Positions 37,922 to 47,062 of a stretch of 64,000 nucleotides of DNA are shown here, piece by piece. Under the pieces are notes generated by a model. That model was given only the letters and a program-made list of their open reading frames with translations, was not told the origin of the DNA and ran no database searches. Position 1 is the stretch's first letter. Every line of letters starts with the position of its first letter. The stretch is from Colwellia psychrerythraea 34H (GTDB lineage Bacteria; Pseudomonadota; Gammaproteobacteria; Enterobacterales; Alteromonadaceae): positions 1,302,001-1,366,000 of the forward strand of contig NC_003910.7 of NCBI RefSeq assembly GCF_000012325.1, given 5' to 3'. The translations under genes and the position numbers were made by a program.

Positions 37922-37961
37922 TGCCAGCCATTGCCAGCCATTACCAGCCATTACCAGCCAT
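37922..37961. repeat. four 10-bp tandem repeats
   Basis: Four head-to-tail units TGCCAGCCAT, TGCCAGCCAT, TACCAGCCAT, TACCAGCCAT. It is a small VNTR in the convergent gap between yjdM and the CobW-like gene. Just before it, CTGAACTAAG (37869-37878) and CTTAGTTCAG (37895-37904) form an inverted repeat that may end yjdM transcription. Confidence 0.8.
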
Positions 37962-38023
37962 AAATAGCTATTATGAGTCAGTGTTGTTATAAAGTGTTAC
38001 ATCATAGTTTTAGTGGTTAAAAA

Positions 38024-39094
38024 CTATATGGCGTCTTTCGCTAGCAATAATAAGTCTCTGCTTTTAACAATATTTAAAGCATTTTCATTGGTATCAATTA
38101 GCTCAATACGGCTATCTTTTGAATCAGTAACTTTGTTGCAGCTAAAATCGCTCCCTGCCTTATTGAAGGCGTAACTCCCTTGTTCGGTAAGTATCACACC
38201 TTTTGCACGCGAAGCCTTTAATGCGGTTATGAATGCGAATAATTGTTTATAGTTAAATTGGTACTTGTCGGAAAAAATCCAACCTTTACTGAAATAACCC
38301 TCACCATGATTATTGAGTTCAATAAATCCCTCTTGTGCTAGTCTTGTTTGTAGCGCTTGGCTCTGCTCACGCTCTTTTTTATAACCGAGTTCAATCGTAT
38401 GTGAACTCTCGTGTAAAGAGGGGACCGCAATACCAATCATTGGTTTAGTTACTATTACTGTTTTAGGTTGTTGCGCTAACCAACTAGGGGCAATGTTACC
38501 GTGCTGCATTAAGTGTAATGGCTTATCTGTTAGCTCATTTTCGGCAATAAATAGCGCTAAGTTTTCTTCATCTTTTGCTGAGTAGGTGTCTGCTTTTGCC
38601 GCTAAGATGGTGTCTGCCACGTTGAGTTGCTGAACAAATGATGGATGCTCTGTATAGCGCTTATCGATAAGATTTCGAGCATCGACTAAACAGAGTATTG
38701 ACTGCAGTGATATTGTTTCTTGAAATTTTCCCTTGGTTAATACTTCAACCACTTCTTTTGGGTGACCTAAACCTGTCGGCTCTATAAGTAGTCTGTCAGG
38801 TTTGGCTTTAGTAATGAGTTGGTTTAACGCGACTTGCATAGGCACACCAGAGGCACAGCACATACAACCACCAGGTACTTCACGAATAAATACCCCTTGT
38901 TCATTACTGCTACCAGCGAGTAATGCAGAATCTATCCCTATTTCGCCAAATTCATTAACAAGCACAGCCCAGTTTTCATTGTTGGGTTTATTGGCAAGTA
39001 ATTGCAATATTGCTGTCGTTTTTCCTACCCCTAAAAAACCGGTAATGAGGGTAGTAGGGATAGCTGAAATTTTTGACGATATCTGGCTGAACAT
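38024..39094 (-). CDS. CobW/YjiA-family G3E GTPase (metal chaperone)
   Basis: G3E-family P-loop GTPase of 356 residues. Walker A GFLGVGKTT (about 19-27), metal-binding CMCC in GGCMCCASG (about 75-78), Walker B-like LLIEPTGLGHP (about 99), and NKxD-like AAKADTY. The C-terminal CobW_C domain starts near 265 (KGWIFSDKYQFNYKQLFAF). Family members move zinc or other metals to client enzymes. The client is unknown. It stands alone on the minus strand. Confidence 0.88.
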   Translation of the reverse strand: MFSQISSKISAIPTTLITGFLGVGKTTAILQLLANKPNNENWAVLVNEFGEIGIDSALLAGSSNEQGVFIREVPGGCMCCASGVPMQVALNQLITKAKPDRLLIEPTGLGHPKEVVEVLTKGKFQETISLQSILCLVDARNLIDKRYTEHPSFVQQLNVADTILAAKADTYSAKDEENLALFIAENELTDKPLHLMQHGNIAPSWLAQQPKTVIVTKPMIGIAVPSLHESSHTIELGYKKEREQSQALQTRLAQEGFIELNNHGEGYFSKGWIFSDKYQFNYKQLFAFITALKASRAKGVILTEQGSYAFNKAGSDFSCNKVTDSKDSRIELIDTNENALNIVKSRDLLLLAKDAI

Positions 39095-39378
39095 GAAATG
39101 TTACTCGGCTTAAGGCAAAGGTTGATGAGAAAATAGTACTGTGGGTGGTCAGGTAGCTTAAATACTATCACAAGCTTATCATTTCTTAATCTAGTGTTTA
39201 TTGGGCTTATCTTAATAACGTTATTATTTGAGCGGGCGACATGACGATTATACTTCCGATAATGAATAAAATAATTAGCTGTCCTAACTTCTAGGACTTG
39301 GTGCTTAAGTTATACTTCACCGTGCCGATACTCTTATATATGTTTTAATAAATGCTTTGATAAATAGAGATAGATATT

Positions 39379-39996
39379 ATGGACTCATCAATTAAACCCA
39401 ATGCTACCTTTAGCCAAGATGTTCGATCTTTAGCAAAAGCGCAGGATAAAAAAGAAAATGGACCCATGGGTCAACAAGTATCGGATCTTGCCCATGAGAA
39501 AAAAATAGGGGAAGTACAAGAGCCTATTTCTGTCAGTAATAAAAAACAACTTAATGCTGCAATTATAGAGTCGACATTGAAATTTAGTAACACAGTCGGT
39601 GATCAACCGCTGTCACTGTTGTTAAAAACCGCCTTACAGGGAATCAACGAAGCGCTTAAAGAACGCGGGGTTGAAAGTAGCGTTGAAGATGCTTATGAGT
39701 CAGGCATTGATTTTAGTCCCGAAGCAACTGCGGAGCGTATTGTTTCGTTTAGCACTCAGTTATTGGGCTCTTATCGAGAGCAGCACCCGGAAATGGATGC
39801 AGAAGAATCGTTAGCGAGTTTTGTTGATATTATTGGTGGCGGTATTGAGCAAGGTTTTAGCGAAGCCAAAGATATACTTGGTAGTTTAAAAGTATTAGAG
39901 GGAGATATTGCTACTAATATTGATAAAACCTATGAATTAGTGCAACAAGGATTACAGTCTTTCGTTGATTCTTTTAGTCAGACAGAAGAAGAGTAA
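39379..39996 (+). CDS. DUF5610-like hypothetical protein
   Basis: A 205-residue acidic protein, mostly helical, without signal peptide or membrane segment. Residues 60-200 resemble the DUF5610 family of marine gammaproteobacteria (VGDQPLSLLLKTALQGINEALK, SPEATAERIVSFSTQLLGSY), from memory. The first 55 residues are charged and probably disordered. It stands alone. Function unknown. Confidence 0.65.
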   Translation: MDSSIKPNATFSQDVRSLAKAQDKKENGPMGQQVSDLAHEKKIGEVQEPISVSNKKQLNAAIIESTLKFSNTVGDQPLSLLLKTALQGINEALKERGVESSVEDAYESGIDFSPEATAERIVSFSTQLLGSYREQHPEMDAEESLASFVDIIGGGIEQGFSEAKDILGSLKVLEGDIATNIDKTYELVQQGLQSFVDSFSQTEEE

Positions 39997-40196
39997 CCCC
40001 TAGATAATTTCGTGGAATTAGCAAGGGTACTCTTGTTAATTGATAAGCTGAATCTACGCCATTGTACTCTGATTCAGTATCCTCCCAAGGGCTAGTTTCG
40101 ATGCTTTATGTTATGTTATTGGTTTCGGGAAGGACACGGCACGAATACAGCTTATTAGAGAATGCAGACGTAATTATATTGAGCATATTTTCCTCA

Positions 40197-40253
40197 ATAA
40201 CCACTCTATTCAATCAATGCCTTGTCTTGATGTCTTTCTAATTCCTGCTGAAT
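40197..40253 (+). repeat. degenerate copy of the 47-kb element
   Basis: AATAACCA...TTCAATCAATGCCTTG...AATTC...GCTGAA matches 47243-47299 over about 57 bases at roughly three quarters identity. It is a remnant of the same repeat family, upstream of the helicase gene. Confidence 0.6.
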
Positions 40254-40430
40254 CCTGCATTTTAAAGTAATTTGAATATATAATAACGCTCTATTTTTTG
40301 GGCGAAAAAGAGCAAAAAACTCAACTCAAGCAGTCAACTATCTATGATCTTGATCTTGATCTGTAGTTAAATACTTCTTTAGTCACGCTCAATTCTGCAT
40401 CTTGCAGTAGTTTAGGTATATAATGATGCC
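40251..40430 (+). repeat. twin 40-bp direct repeats with TATATAAT, upstream of the helicase gene
   Basis: 40251-40290 and 40391-40430 share 30 of 40 positions and are exactly 140 bases apart. Both contain CTGCAT, AGTA, TTT and TATATAAT. The TATAAT suggests paired promoters or protein-binding sites, though no well spaced -35 box was seen. Confidence 0.55.
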
Positions 40431-40561
40431 CCCTCTTGAAAAGACTTGTGTTAAATCAGGCCTGAATCTTATTGAAGAGAGGTTTCGTTGTAAAAAACGA
40501 AGACGTAACACTTACTGGATTTTACCAGATAAACACTAGAATTAAGCCCGAGTAGTATGGC

Positions 40562-42112
40562 ATGAAGGTATTAGAAAAAGATTATCAGATTAACAGCGTC
40601 CGTAAGGCTATTGACGCTGGAGCTAACTCCATTATTGCATTACCTACGGGGGGCGGTAAGAGTATCTGTATACTTAAATTGTGCCAAGCAATGCCGGACA
40701 AGAAAGTCGTCATTAGTTTACGTAATGCGGCATTGGTTCCTCAATTATTGCACACCCTCACTATTAATGGCTTGTCTGTTAGTGTTGTTAAGTCAGGTTA
40801 TAAGTATATAGCTGGCGGTGATGTTACTTTGGTAATGGAGCAGTCATTTGGCAGAAGAAAACACCTAAACATACAGTGCGATGTGCTTTTACGTGATGAG
40901 TATCATGTGGGATGCATGGGCGGCGTTTATATCGCGATGCGTGAAGAGTTATCTCCTGACTTAATTATAGGCCTAACTGCCACGCCCATTGATAGATTAG
41001 GCGTTTATATTGATAAGTCGATGCAATTGATTGAAGAAACGACTACTAAGATGCTGATTGAAGCGGGTGAATTAGCCAAGCCGGTTTACAAAGTACCTAG
41101 TCTATCTCAAGAGATAGATTACAGTGCTGTCAAAATGTATCGAGGTGACTTTAGTGTCTCTGGTTTAGATAATATATTACTGGAACATTGCTCTTTAGTG
41201 GCACAACAGACCGTTGATGATGCACTATCTCATGGTCGTAAAGTAATGCTGTTTGCTAACTCTATTAATCATGTAGAGTCACTGTCTGAGGCTTTTGATT
41301 TACTTGGTATTGAACATGAGCGTGTTCATTCTCAGCGTTCGTCTGATGAAAATGATGAAAGCATCCGTAGATATAAGTCAAACGAAGTTAGGCTAATAAT
41401 CAATATGTCTATGCTAACGATTGGCTTTGATGATCCCACCACTGATTGCGTTGTTTTAGCTAGACCGACCAAGATATTAAGATTGTACTTGCAGATTATC
41501 GGCAGGTGTTTGCGTGCGTCAAAGGGCAAGACTAGTGCATTAATACTCGATTTAGCACAATGTATTTCTACCCATGGTTTTGCTGAGGATCTTAGAGATT
41601 TTACTCGTAAAACTTCGAAATCTGCAGCGATAATGGCTGAACGATTGAGCGTAACCAATATAGGTCAATTTGTTGATGGCGAGTTCACCTACAATGAATC
41701 AATCGAGCGTAAGGTTGTCAAGAAAAGAGCACCTGTTATTCGCAGAAAACCTCGGGATGGGTTGGTTGCCAGCAAGGAACTTGTTGATAGAGCAGCAAGT
41801 AATAGAGCAGCAGCGTTACTCAGGTTAAACCCTAGAATGGAAAAACTGGTCAGCACTATCGAATTGGTTAATATCGTGTATGAACAGCAAGACGAAAGTA
41901 GCAAAATGCTTGATGAAGTAGCTATGGTTAAGTTAGTTGCCCTGATAGGGTTTGCTTATAGTGATGCATTAGTTGATAGCTGCACTGCATTAGTTGAAGG
42001 ATTACACGCCCAAAACCAATCTATTAGAGGTTTACCGCTCAGAGTTAGCAACTTGATAACCTCAATTGCTATGCAAGATTTAGGTGTCAAAGAAGTAGTA
42101 ACCAAGTCTTAA
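40562..42112 (+). CDS. superfamily 2 DEAD/DEAH-type helicase, orphan
   Basis: ATP-dependent helicase of 516 residues. Walker A is LPTGGGKS (27-34), motif II is DEYH (112-115), motif III-like LTATP (138-142), and motif VI QIIGRCLR (311-318). Helicase domains span about 5-345. The following 170 residues (Arg/Lys-rich VVKKRAPVIRRKPRDG, then helical) match nothing recognised. It resembles the small helicases of phages and mobile elements more than housekeeping RecQ or RhlE. It has no neighbour of a known defence system. The ATG at 40562 has only a weak ribosome site. Confidence 0.78.
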   Translation: MKVLEKDYQINSVRKAIDAGANSIIALPTGGGKSICILKLCQAMPDKKVVISLRNAALVPQLLHTLTINGLSVSVVKSGYKYIAGGDVTLVMEQSFGRRKHLNIQCDVLLRDEYHVGCMGGVYIAMREELSPDLIIGLTATPIDRLGVYIDKSMQLIEETTTKMLIEAGELAKPVYKVPSLSQEIDYSAVKMYRGDFSVSGLDNILLEHCSLVAQQTVDDALSHGRKVMLFANSINHVESLSEAFDLLGIEHERVHSQRSSDENDESIRRYKSNEVRLIINMSMLTIGFDDPTTDCVVLARPTKILRLYLQIIGRCLRASKGKTSALILDLAQCISTHGFAEDLRDFTRKTSKSAAIMAERLSVTNIGQFVDGEFTYNESIERKVVKKRAPVIRRKPRDGLVASKELVDRAASNRAAALLRLNPRMEKLVSTIELVNIVYEQQDESSKMLDEVAMVKLVALIGFAYSDALVDSCTALVEGLHAQNQSIRGLPLRVSNLITSIAMQDLGVKEVVTKS

Positions 42113-42403
42113 AATATATAGCTGAATAAAATAAAGGCTTTTCACAAGTTGATTCACAGGAGAGGCATTTAATCCGATGGGTATAATGCCTGTTTTGTGC
42201 AGGCTTGCGCTTCGACATTAGGTGAGCCAGAGTAAAAGTTAGTCAAAGATCCTTCACGCGAATAATTCAACCAATACACACCCACAGAAAAGCCTATGTT
42301 ACTCCGTTGACATTACTTGTAACAAGTTTCGCTTTAAATTACTGCTAAATTGATTATGATGAAATATCGACTCATCATGATTAATCCGATTGGTATAACC
42401 ACT
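42113..42403. other. 290-bp non-coding region upstream of the sugar dehydrogenase
   Basis: No gene recognised. ATCCGATTGGTATA at 42384-42397 matches one arm of the palindrome at 58874-58909. Confidence 0.4.
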
Positions 42404-43567
42404 ATGTCACTATTCCGTAATATCAAGCTCAAGATAAAGTTAGCCCGAAAAACGTTATCCATAATAGCCTGTTGTACACTTGTTCCTTTTGTTGCAAATA
42501 GCAATGAAACGTTACTGGCCAGCCTTAGTCAATTTAATGAAAATATCACGGCTAAATTACACTTTGCTGATAGCGGAATACCTTGGGGAATGGCGTGGTT
42601 ACCTAATGGTGATTTATTAATTACCCTGCGTGACGGCGAATTAAAGAGGCTAAAAAAAGGACAAAGCATTGCTGACACAATTTCCGACTTGCCAGAGATA
42701 GCGGTTGGCAGCCAAGGTGGTTTACTTGATATCGCAGTACATCCAGATTATGCCAACAATGGTTGGATATATTTTTCTTACGCAAAAGAAGATAACAAAG
42801 GTAATAAAAGCACGGCGATAATGCGAGCTAAACTCAATGACAAGATGCTAACCGACCAAGAAGATATTTATGTCGCTCAAGCTTATGGTAGAAAAGGTGT
42901 TCATTTTGGTAGTCGGTTAGTTTTTGATAACCAAGGGTATTTGTATTTCTCTATTGGTGACCGAGGTCAAAGAGATGTCAACCCTCAAGACATTACACGC
43001 GATGCAGGCAAGGTTTATCGATTACATGATGATGGCCGTATACCTGATGACAATCCCTTTGTTAATAATGATAAAGCTAAAAAGGCTATCTATTCCTATG
43101 GTCACCGTAATCCTCAAGGTATGGTTAAACACCCAATAACTGGCGATATTTGGACTCATGAACATGGTCCACGTGGTGGTGATGAAGTTAATCTTATCGG
43201 CAAAGGTAAAAACTACGGTTGGCCAATCATTAGTTATGGTATTAACTACTCAGGTACTGAGATTACCGACTTAACTCAAAAGAAAGGCATGGAACAACCG
43301 TTATGGTATTGGGATCCTTCGATAGCACCTTCAGGTATGGCATTTGTAACCAGTGATAAATATCCTCATTGGCAGGGTAATATACTGGTAGGCTCATTAA
43401 AGTTTGGCCAGATAGTTATGGTTACTTTAGCAGGAAATAAAGCTGTTAAGGCGGAAGTCGTTAAAGATGAACTTACACGAGTACGCAACATTAAGCAGGG
43501 ACCAGACGGCTATGTTTATGTTGCGGTGGATGGCCAAGGGATTTATAAATTAATACCGAAGCTTTAA
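42404..43567 (+). CDS. PQQ-dependent aldose sugar dehydrogenase (YliI-like)
   Basis: Secreted six-bladed beta-propeller of the soluble glucose dehydrogenase (GSDH/YliI) family, which oxidises sugars with PQQ. Signal peptide near 1-33 from the ATG at 42404 (charged KLKIKLARK, then TLSIIACCTLVPFVANS). Family blocks: GIPWGMAWLPNGDLLITLRDG, GGLLDIAVHPDY, GRKGVHFGSRLVFDNQGYLYFSIGDR, HRNPQGMV, THEHGPRGGDEVNLI, NYGWP. The frame opens upstream at 42350 but that part includes a dispersed repeat sequence and is unlikely to be coding. No PQQ synthesis genes are in the window. Confidence 0.87.
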   Translation: MSLFRNIKLKIKLARKTLSIIACCTLVPFVANSNETLLASLSQFNENITAKLHFADSGIPWGMAWLPNGDLLITLRDGELKRLKKGQSIADTISDLPEIAVGSQGGLLDIAVHPDYANNGWIYFSYAKEDNKGNKSTAIMRAKLNDKMLTDQEDIYVAQAYGRKGVHFGSRLVFDNQGYLYFSIGDRGQRDVNPQDITRDAGKVYRLHDDGRIPDDNPFVNNDKAKKAIYSYGHRNPQGMVKHPITGDIWTHEHGPRGGDEVNLIGKGKNYGWPIISYGINYSGTEITDLTQKKGMEQPLWYWDPSIAPSGMAFVTSDKYPHWQGNILVGSLKFGQIVMVTLAGNKAVKAEVVKDELTRVRNIKQGPDGYVYVAVDGQGIYKLIPKL

Positions 43568-43639
43568 TTAGTTTTTCACGATATAAATCAGCTGTTTATC
43601 TATAAAACCTTATGTTGATCAGTATTTAGGTATTATTTA

Positions 43640-44185
43640 TCAATCACTTGGCAGGATCAGTTTTTTTGCCATTTCTTTTGCCATTAATGCTGATTTTTTC
43701 ATGCCCCTGGTGTGCGCCATCACGATAGCCCCTTCAATCAATAAGTCAATTTGATCTGCTTTACTTTCATTTCCAGCAGGTAACTTAGTTTTAATAAGTT
43801 CTACAACCTGTTGTTTGTGTTTTTGTGAGAATAAAAAGATTGGATGTTGGGCGTCAGAATATTCGGCACTGGCATTAATAAAATTACAGCCGTAAAAAGT
43901 ATCGCTATTAAACCACTCGTGCAACGCATCGAATATAGCGAATATGCCAAGAGAACTCTCTTTTTCTAGATCGTCTATCTTAGACGATAGCATCGATAAT
44001 ACTTGGTGATGTCGTTGCTCTAATACGGCAAGTATCAATTCATCTTTACTGCGAAAATGTTTATACAAGGTGGCTTTTGATACCTTGGCTTGAGACAAAA
44101 TTAAATCAATACCGGTCGCGTGATATCCCTGCTGATTGAATAATGTTAACGCCGTATCGATCAGGTGTTGTCTTCTTGGTTGCAT
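43640..44185 (-). CDS. TetR-family transcriptional repressor
   Basis: TetR-type regulator of 181 residues. The N-terminal helix-turn-helix is standard (QGYHATGIDLILSQAKVSKATLYKHFRSK, about 19-47). The C-terminal half matches the TetR_C regulators that control small oxidoreductase genes (NCFxxxAxxE-like YGCNFINASAEYSD). It is divergent from the VOC and PNPOx-like genes. Two near-identical palindromic sites lie in the promoter between them, one inside the -35/-10 spacer, so direct repression is strongly suggested. Confidence 0.9.
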   Translation of the reverse strand: MQPRRQHLIDTALTLFNQQGYHATGIDLILSQAKVSKATLYKHFRSKDELILAVLEQRHHQVLSMLSSKIDDLEKESSLGIFAIFDALHEWFNSDTFYGCNFINASAEYSDAQHPIFLFSQKHKQQVVELIKTKLPAGNESKADQIDLLIEGAIVMAHTRGMKKSALMAKEMAKKLILPSD

Positions 44186-44237
44186 GTGATTTCATCATTG
44201 CTTTTGTAGTTATTGTTAAATTATACCAATTTTTCGC

Positions 44238-44292
44238 TTGACGTAAACAGTTCTGTTCACCTATGCTTATGTACAGATCTGTTCACCTAGTG
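44238..44292 (+). promoter_or_regulatory. promoter with twin TetR operators
   Basis: -35 TTGACG (44238-44243), 18-base spacer, -10 TATGCT (44262-44267). AACAG-TT-CTGTT (44246-44257) lies in the spacer. A second site ACAGATCTGT (44273-44282, perfect palindrome) lies after the -10. The two are parts of a direct repeat, CAGTTCTGTTCACCTA (44248-44263) and CAGATCTGTTCACCTA (44274-44289), 26 bases apart. Confidence 0.7.
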
Positions 44293-44331
44293 TGAATTTT
44301 AATTAATCATACCAAAGAAAGGCCATTATTT

Positions 44332-44766
44332 ATGTGCAAGACCACAACTGACTCCAATGCTAATATCGCGACCACTAATACGTTAGGTATTCATCATCTG
44401 GGACTTACTGTGCCAGATATTAAGCAAACATCTACTTTCTTCATTGAACAGATGAATTTTCATCACGTTGGTGGACAAGAAGAATATCCGTCAATTTTTA
44501 TTTCTGATGGCACTGTGATGTTGACACTATGGCAAGTTAACGACTCAGAAAATTCAGTTGAATTCGACCGTAAAAACAATATTGGTTTACATCACTTTGC
44601 ACTTAAGGTGGCTAATATTGAGCACTTACAATATTTACATCAGCAATTTGCTACGCTTGATAATGTTGATATTGAATTTGCACCGGAGCCATTAGGACAA
44701 TCACCTTTTCAGCACATGATGTGTGTTATTCCAGGTGGTATTAGACTTGAATTAATTAGTGCCTAA
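44332..44766 (+). CDS. VOC family (glyoxalase/dioxygenase superfamily) protein
   Basis: Single VOC-fold protein of 144 residues with the two beta-alpha-beta-beta-beta modules: GIHHLGLTVPDIKQTSTFFI (about 18-37) and GLHHFALKVANIEHLQYLH (about 85-103), and a metal-ligand Glu in IRLELISA at the C-terminus. His in the first and second HH pairs are the likely other ligands. Substrate unknown. The stop is nine bases before the next gene, so they form an operon under the TetR repressor. Confidence 0.87.
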   Translation: MCKTTTDSNANIATTNTLGIHHLGLTVPDIKQTSTFFIEQMNFHHVGGQEEYPSIFISDGTVMLTLWQVNDSENSVEFDRKNNIGLHHFALKVANIEHLQYLHQQFATLDNVDIEFAPEPLGQSPFQHMMCVIPGGIRLELISA

Positions 44767-44775
44767 GGAACAGTA

Positions 44776-45693
44776 ATGGACAATGAAATAGTCTCTAGTT
44801 GGCACCAAGGTGAGTTAGCTGTTCAGCAACGAGCAGGCACTGATGAACGTATGGCAGAAATTGGCCCTAAATTTATTCGTGAATTTATGCCACAACAACA
44901 CCGTGATTTTTTTCAGTCACTGTCGATGATATTTGTAGGTTATACCGATCATTGTTCAAACGCTTATGCCAGTGTTTTATTTGGTGCGCCAGGATTTATT
45001 CAATCACCGACTGAAACTGAATTAGTGATTAATACTCAAAGCACTATAGGCGATTTTATCATTGAGGATCTAAGGGAAGGTGACCATATTGGGCTAGTAG
45101 GGATTGAATTTGATACTAAAAGACGTAACCGTATTAATGGTGTTATTACTGATATCAATCAAAAAAATATTAAGGTTAAGGTGTTACAAAGCTACGGTAA
45201 TTGCCCAAAATATATTCAACCAAAAGAGTTTGCTCCGAATAGATCTTATAGTGAATTTACCACTGTGAGCCTCGATCAACTTAGTCAAAAATATAGAGAG
45301 ATAATCTCTAGCGCAGATACTTTCTTTATTGCTAGTAGTTTTGATGATGGACAGAAATTTAGGAACCGAGGTGTTGATGTTTCTCACCGAGGAGGTGAAG
45401 TTGGCTTTGTTTCGATTAATGCAGCCGGACAATTATTGGTTGATGATTATGTGGGTAATGGTTTTTTTAATACTTTAGGTAATCTACTTGAAAACCCTAT
45501 CGCGAGCTTATTATTCTGTGATTGGCAGACAGGGCATGTTTTGAAGATCGCTGTATCAAGTGAAATCTTATGGCATGATGAGCAGCAAGATAGCGTGGTG
45601 TTAGCTGCTGGAAAGGTAAAGCGCTCGTTATGTTTTACGCCAATAAAAATAGAGCAATTCAATAATGGCTTAGCTTATATCCAACAATTTTAA
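44776..45693 (+). CDS. pyridoxamine 5'-phosphate oxidase-like flavin-fold protein
   Basis: Protein of 305 residues with the split-barrel FMN-binding fold of the PNPOx-like family (COG3576-like). Features: FIREFMPQQHRDFFQSLSMI, DHCSNAYASVLFGAPGF, then a typical segment RRNRINGVI and NCPKYIQP (Cys at about 137), and a second barrel-like part DVSHRGGEVGFV, GNGFFNTLGNLLENP. Such proteins reduce or detoxify small molecules with a flavin. AAGGAACAG precedes the ATG. It is coupled to the VOC gene. Confidence 0.82.
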   Translation: MDNEIVSSWHQGELAVQQRAGTDERMAEIGPKFIREFMPQQHRDFFQSLSMIFVGYTDHCSNAYASVLFGAPGFIQSPTETELVINTQSTIGDFIIEDLREGDHIGLVGIEFDTKRRNRINGVITDINQKNIKVKVLQSYGNCPKYIQPKEFAPNRSYSEFTTVSLDQLSQKYREIISSADTFFIASSFDDGQKFRNRGVDVSHRGGEVGFVSINAAGQLLVDDYVGNGFFNTLGNLLENPIASLLFCDWQTGHVLKIAVSSEILWHDEQQDSVVLAAGKVKRSLCFTPIKIEQFNNGLAYIQQF

Positions 45694-45757
45694 GCATTAG
45701 ATAATGAATGACGTTAAAGCTTGATATGAACACTTCACCCTAAATATTTTACTGGTG

Positions 45758-46990
45758 TTAGGATCTTAACGTTAATGTCACTAACGCAATGCCATGATCT
45801 GTACTTTCGCCATCACGCTCGAAAATAGGATTAATTAAGTGTCGATCGTAAGTATCGTAAGCGCTGACTTGATAAAGACTGTCGTGGTAACTGGCATCAA
45901 ATTCACACGATAATAAAATGTAATCGAGTACCGAGCTATCAGCACCAAAATAATGTGTTGGCGTACGCACAATTTGCTCTTCGCGAGCACTACTATTTTT
46001 AGTATCAGCAGTATCATTTTTTTCTACTATATCTGATGTGTTTTTACTATCTTCATCAGCTTTACTCGCTTCATGTTGTTCATTCTTGATTGCTGTTTGA
46101 AGTAAATCCCACGCATCATTTAAACAATACTTAGCAAGATAAGCATCACGGTCAATGGCAGAAACAAAACGTAAAGTATTTGTCAGCAAATGACTTAACA
46201 CACCATCGTCTAAGGTATTATTAAAATCCCCCATTAATACCATAGGGTTGCCTGTAGCCTCGCGTCGTTCAATCATATCAATCATTAATAACGTCGCTTC
46301 ACTGCCGCGTTGTATGGTTGAACCCCAACCACCCGCCACGTTAGCTTTTAGACTTTCTATAATCGTTTTTTCTGGCGACCAATGGTTCTTTTTCTCATCG
46401 ATTTCAATCATCGAACGCTTAGATTTAAAGTGCACAACATAACAATCACACTTGCCCATATGCGGGAGTTCAACAGTCGCTCTAATGACCTTTCGGCTAA
46501 AAGAAAAATCATTGGCTAAGCCTAATGTTTGCGCTAGTTCAGTATTTGCTTTTACTGCAGCCACCTCAGTAATAGGATAACGAGAGGCGATGGCTACCAC
46601 CGGACTACGATAAATAAAGTCATCAATAACAGTAGGTTGATCAACCACTGCAAAATAGGCATACCCCTGTGCGGCAACTAATTCTTTTAATGAATCGGCA
46701 CTAAAAACTTCTTGAAAACCAATAATGTCAGGTTGAAATTCACTTAGATACTCAGCAACCCATTTCTGTTTTTTTGCCCATTGCTCAGCACTATAAATGC
46801 GCTCAAATTCATAATAAGCATTTGGCGGTTCAAGGTAATTAAACAAGTTGAAAGTAGCAACTTTAAGTTGCGTATTTGCTACAGATACTGAGAGGGTTTC
46901 AGAAGAAGGGGATTGATCTATTTCTGTTTTATTGTTGTCGCTGATGATGATAACTCGCCTAAGTGATGAGTGATAATTGTACCTCATCAT
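45758..46990 (-). CDS. endonuclease/exonuclease/phosphatase family hydrolase
   Basis: EEP-superfamily hydrolase of 410 residues without a signal peptide. Motifs: TFNLFNYLEP (about 45-54), IIGFQEVFS with the metal Glu (about 90-98), VVHFKSKR, MGDFNNTLDD (about 248-257), and STDHGIALV near the C-terminus with the catalytic Asp-His. An insertion of about 35 acidic and Asn/Ser/Lys-rich residues (from KNEQHEASKADEDSKN to AREEQIV, about 302-338) is unusual. The first 40 residues are not conserved-looking, and the first ATG touches the repeat at 46992, so the true start may lie further in. Substrate unknown. Confidence 0.78.
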   Translation of the reverse strand: MMRYNYHSSLRRVIIISDNNKTEIDQSPSSETLSVSVANTQLKVATFNLFNYLEPPNAYYEFERIYSAEQWAKKQKWVAEYLSEFQPDIIGFQEVFSADSLKELVAAQGYAYFAVVDQPTVIDDFIYRSPVVAIASRYPITEVAAVKANTELAQTLGLANDFSFSRKVIRATVELPHMGKCDCYVVHFKSKRSMIEIDEKKNHWSPEKTIIESLKANVAGGWGSTIQRGSEATLLMIDMIERREATGNPMVLMGDFNNTLDDGVLSHLLTNTLRFVSAIDRDAYLAKYCLNDAWDLLQTAIKNEQHEASKADEDSKNTSDIVEKNDTADTKNSSAREEQIVRTPTHYFGADSSVLDYILLSCEFDASYHDSLYQVSAYDTYDRHLINPIFERDGESTDHGIALVTLTLRS

Positions 46991-46991
46991 T

Positions 46992-47062
46992 TATACCCGT
47001 TCCACTTGAAGATGCTCGTTTCAGGAAGTCTGAATCATGCATCTTCAAATGGAGCGGGTATA
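46992..47062. repeat. 71-bp palindromic repeat with 24-nt arms
   Basis: TATACCCGTTCCACTTGAAG... (46992-47015) and its inverted copy (47039-47062) differ at two of 24 positions. The loop holds TCGTTTCAGGAAGTCTGAATC. It abuts a larger inverted-repeat element. Confidence 0.8.

Noticed and set aside
37922..37961. CRISPR array
   Set aside because: Units are 10 bp and contiguous without spacers, so this is a tandem repeat.
40562..42112. Prophage
   Set aside because: The helicase is phage-like but no structural, integrase or lysis genes surround it.
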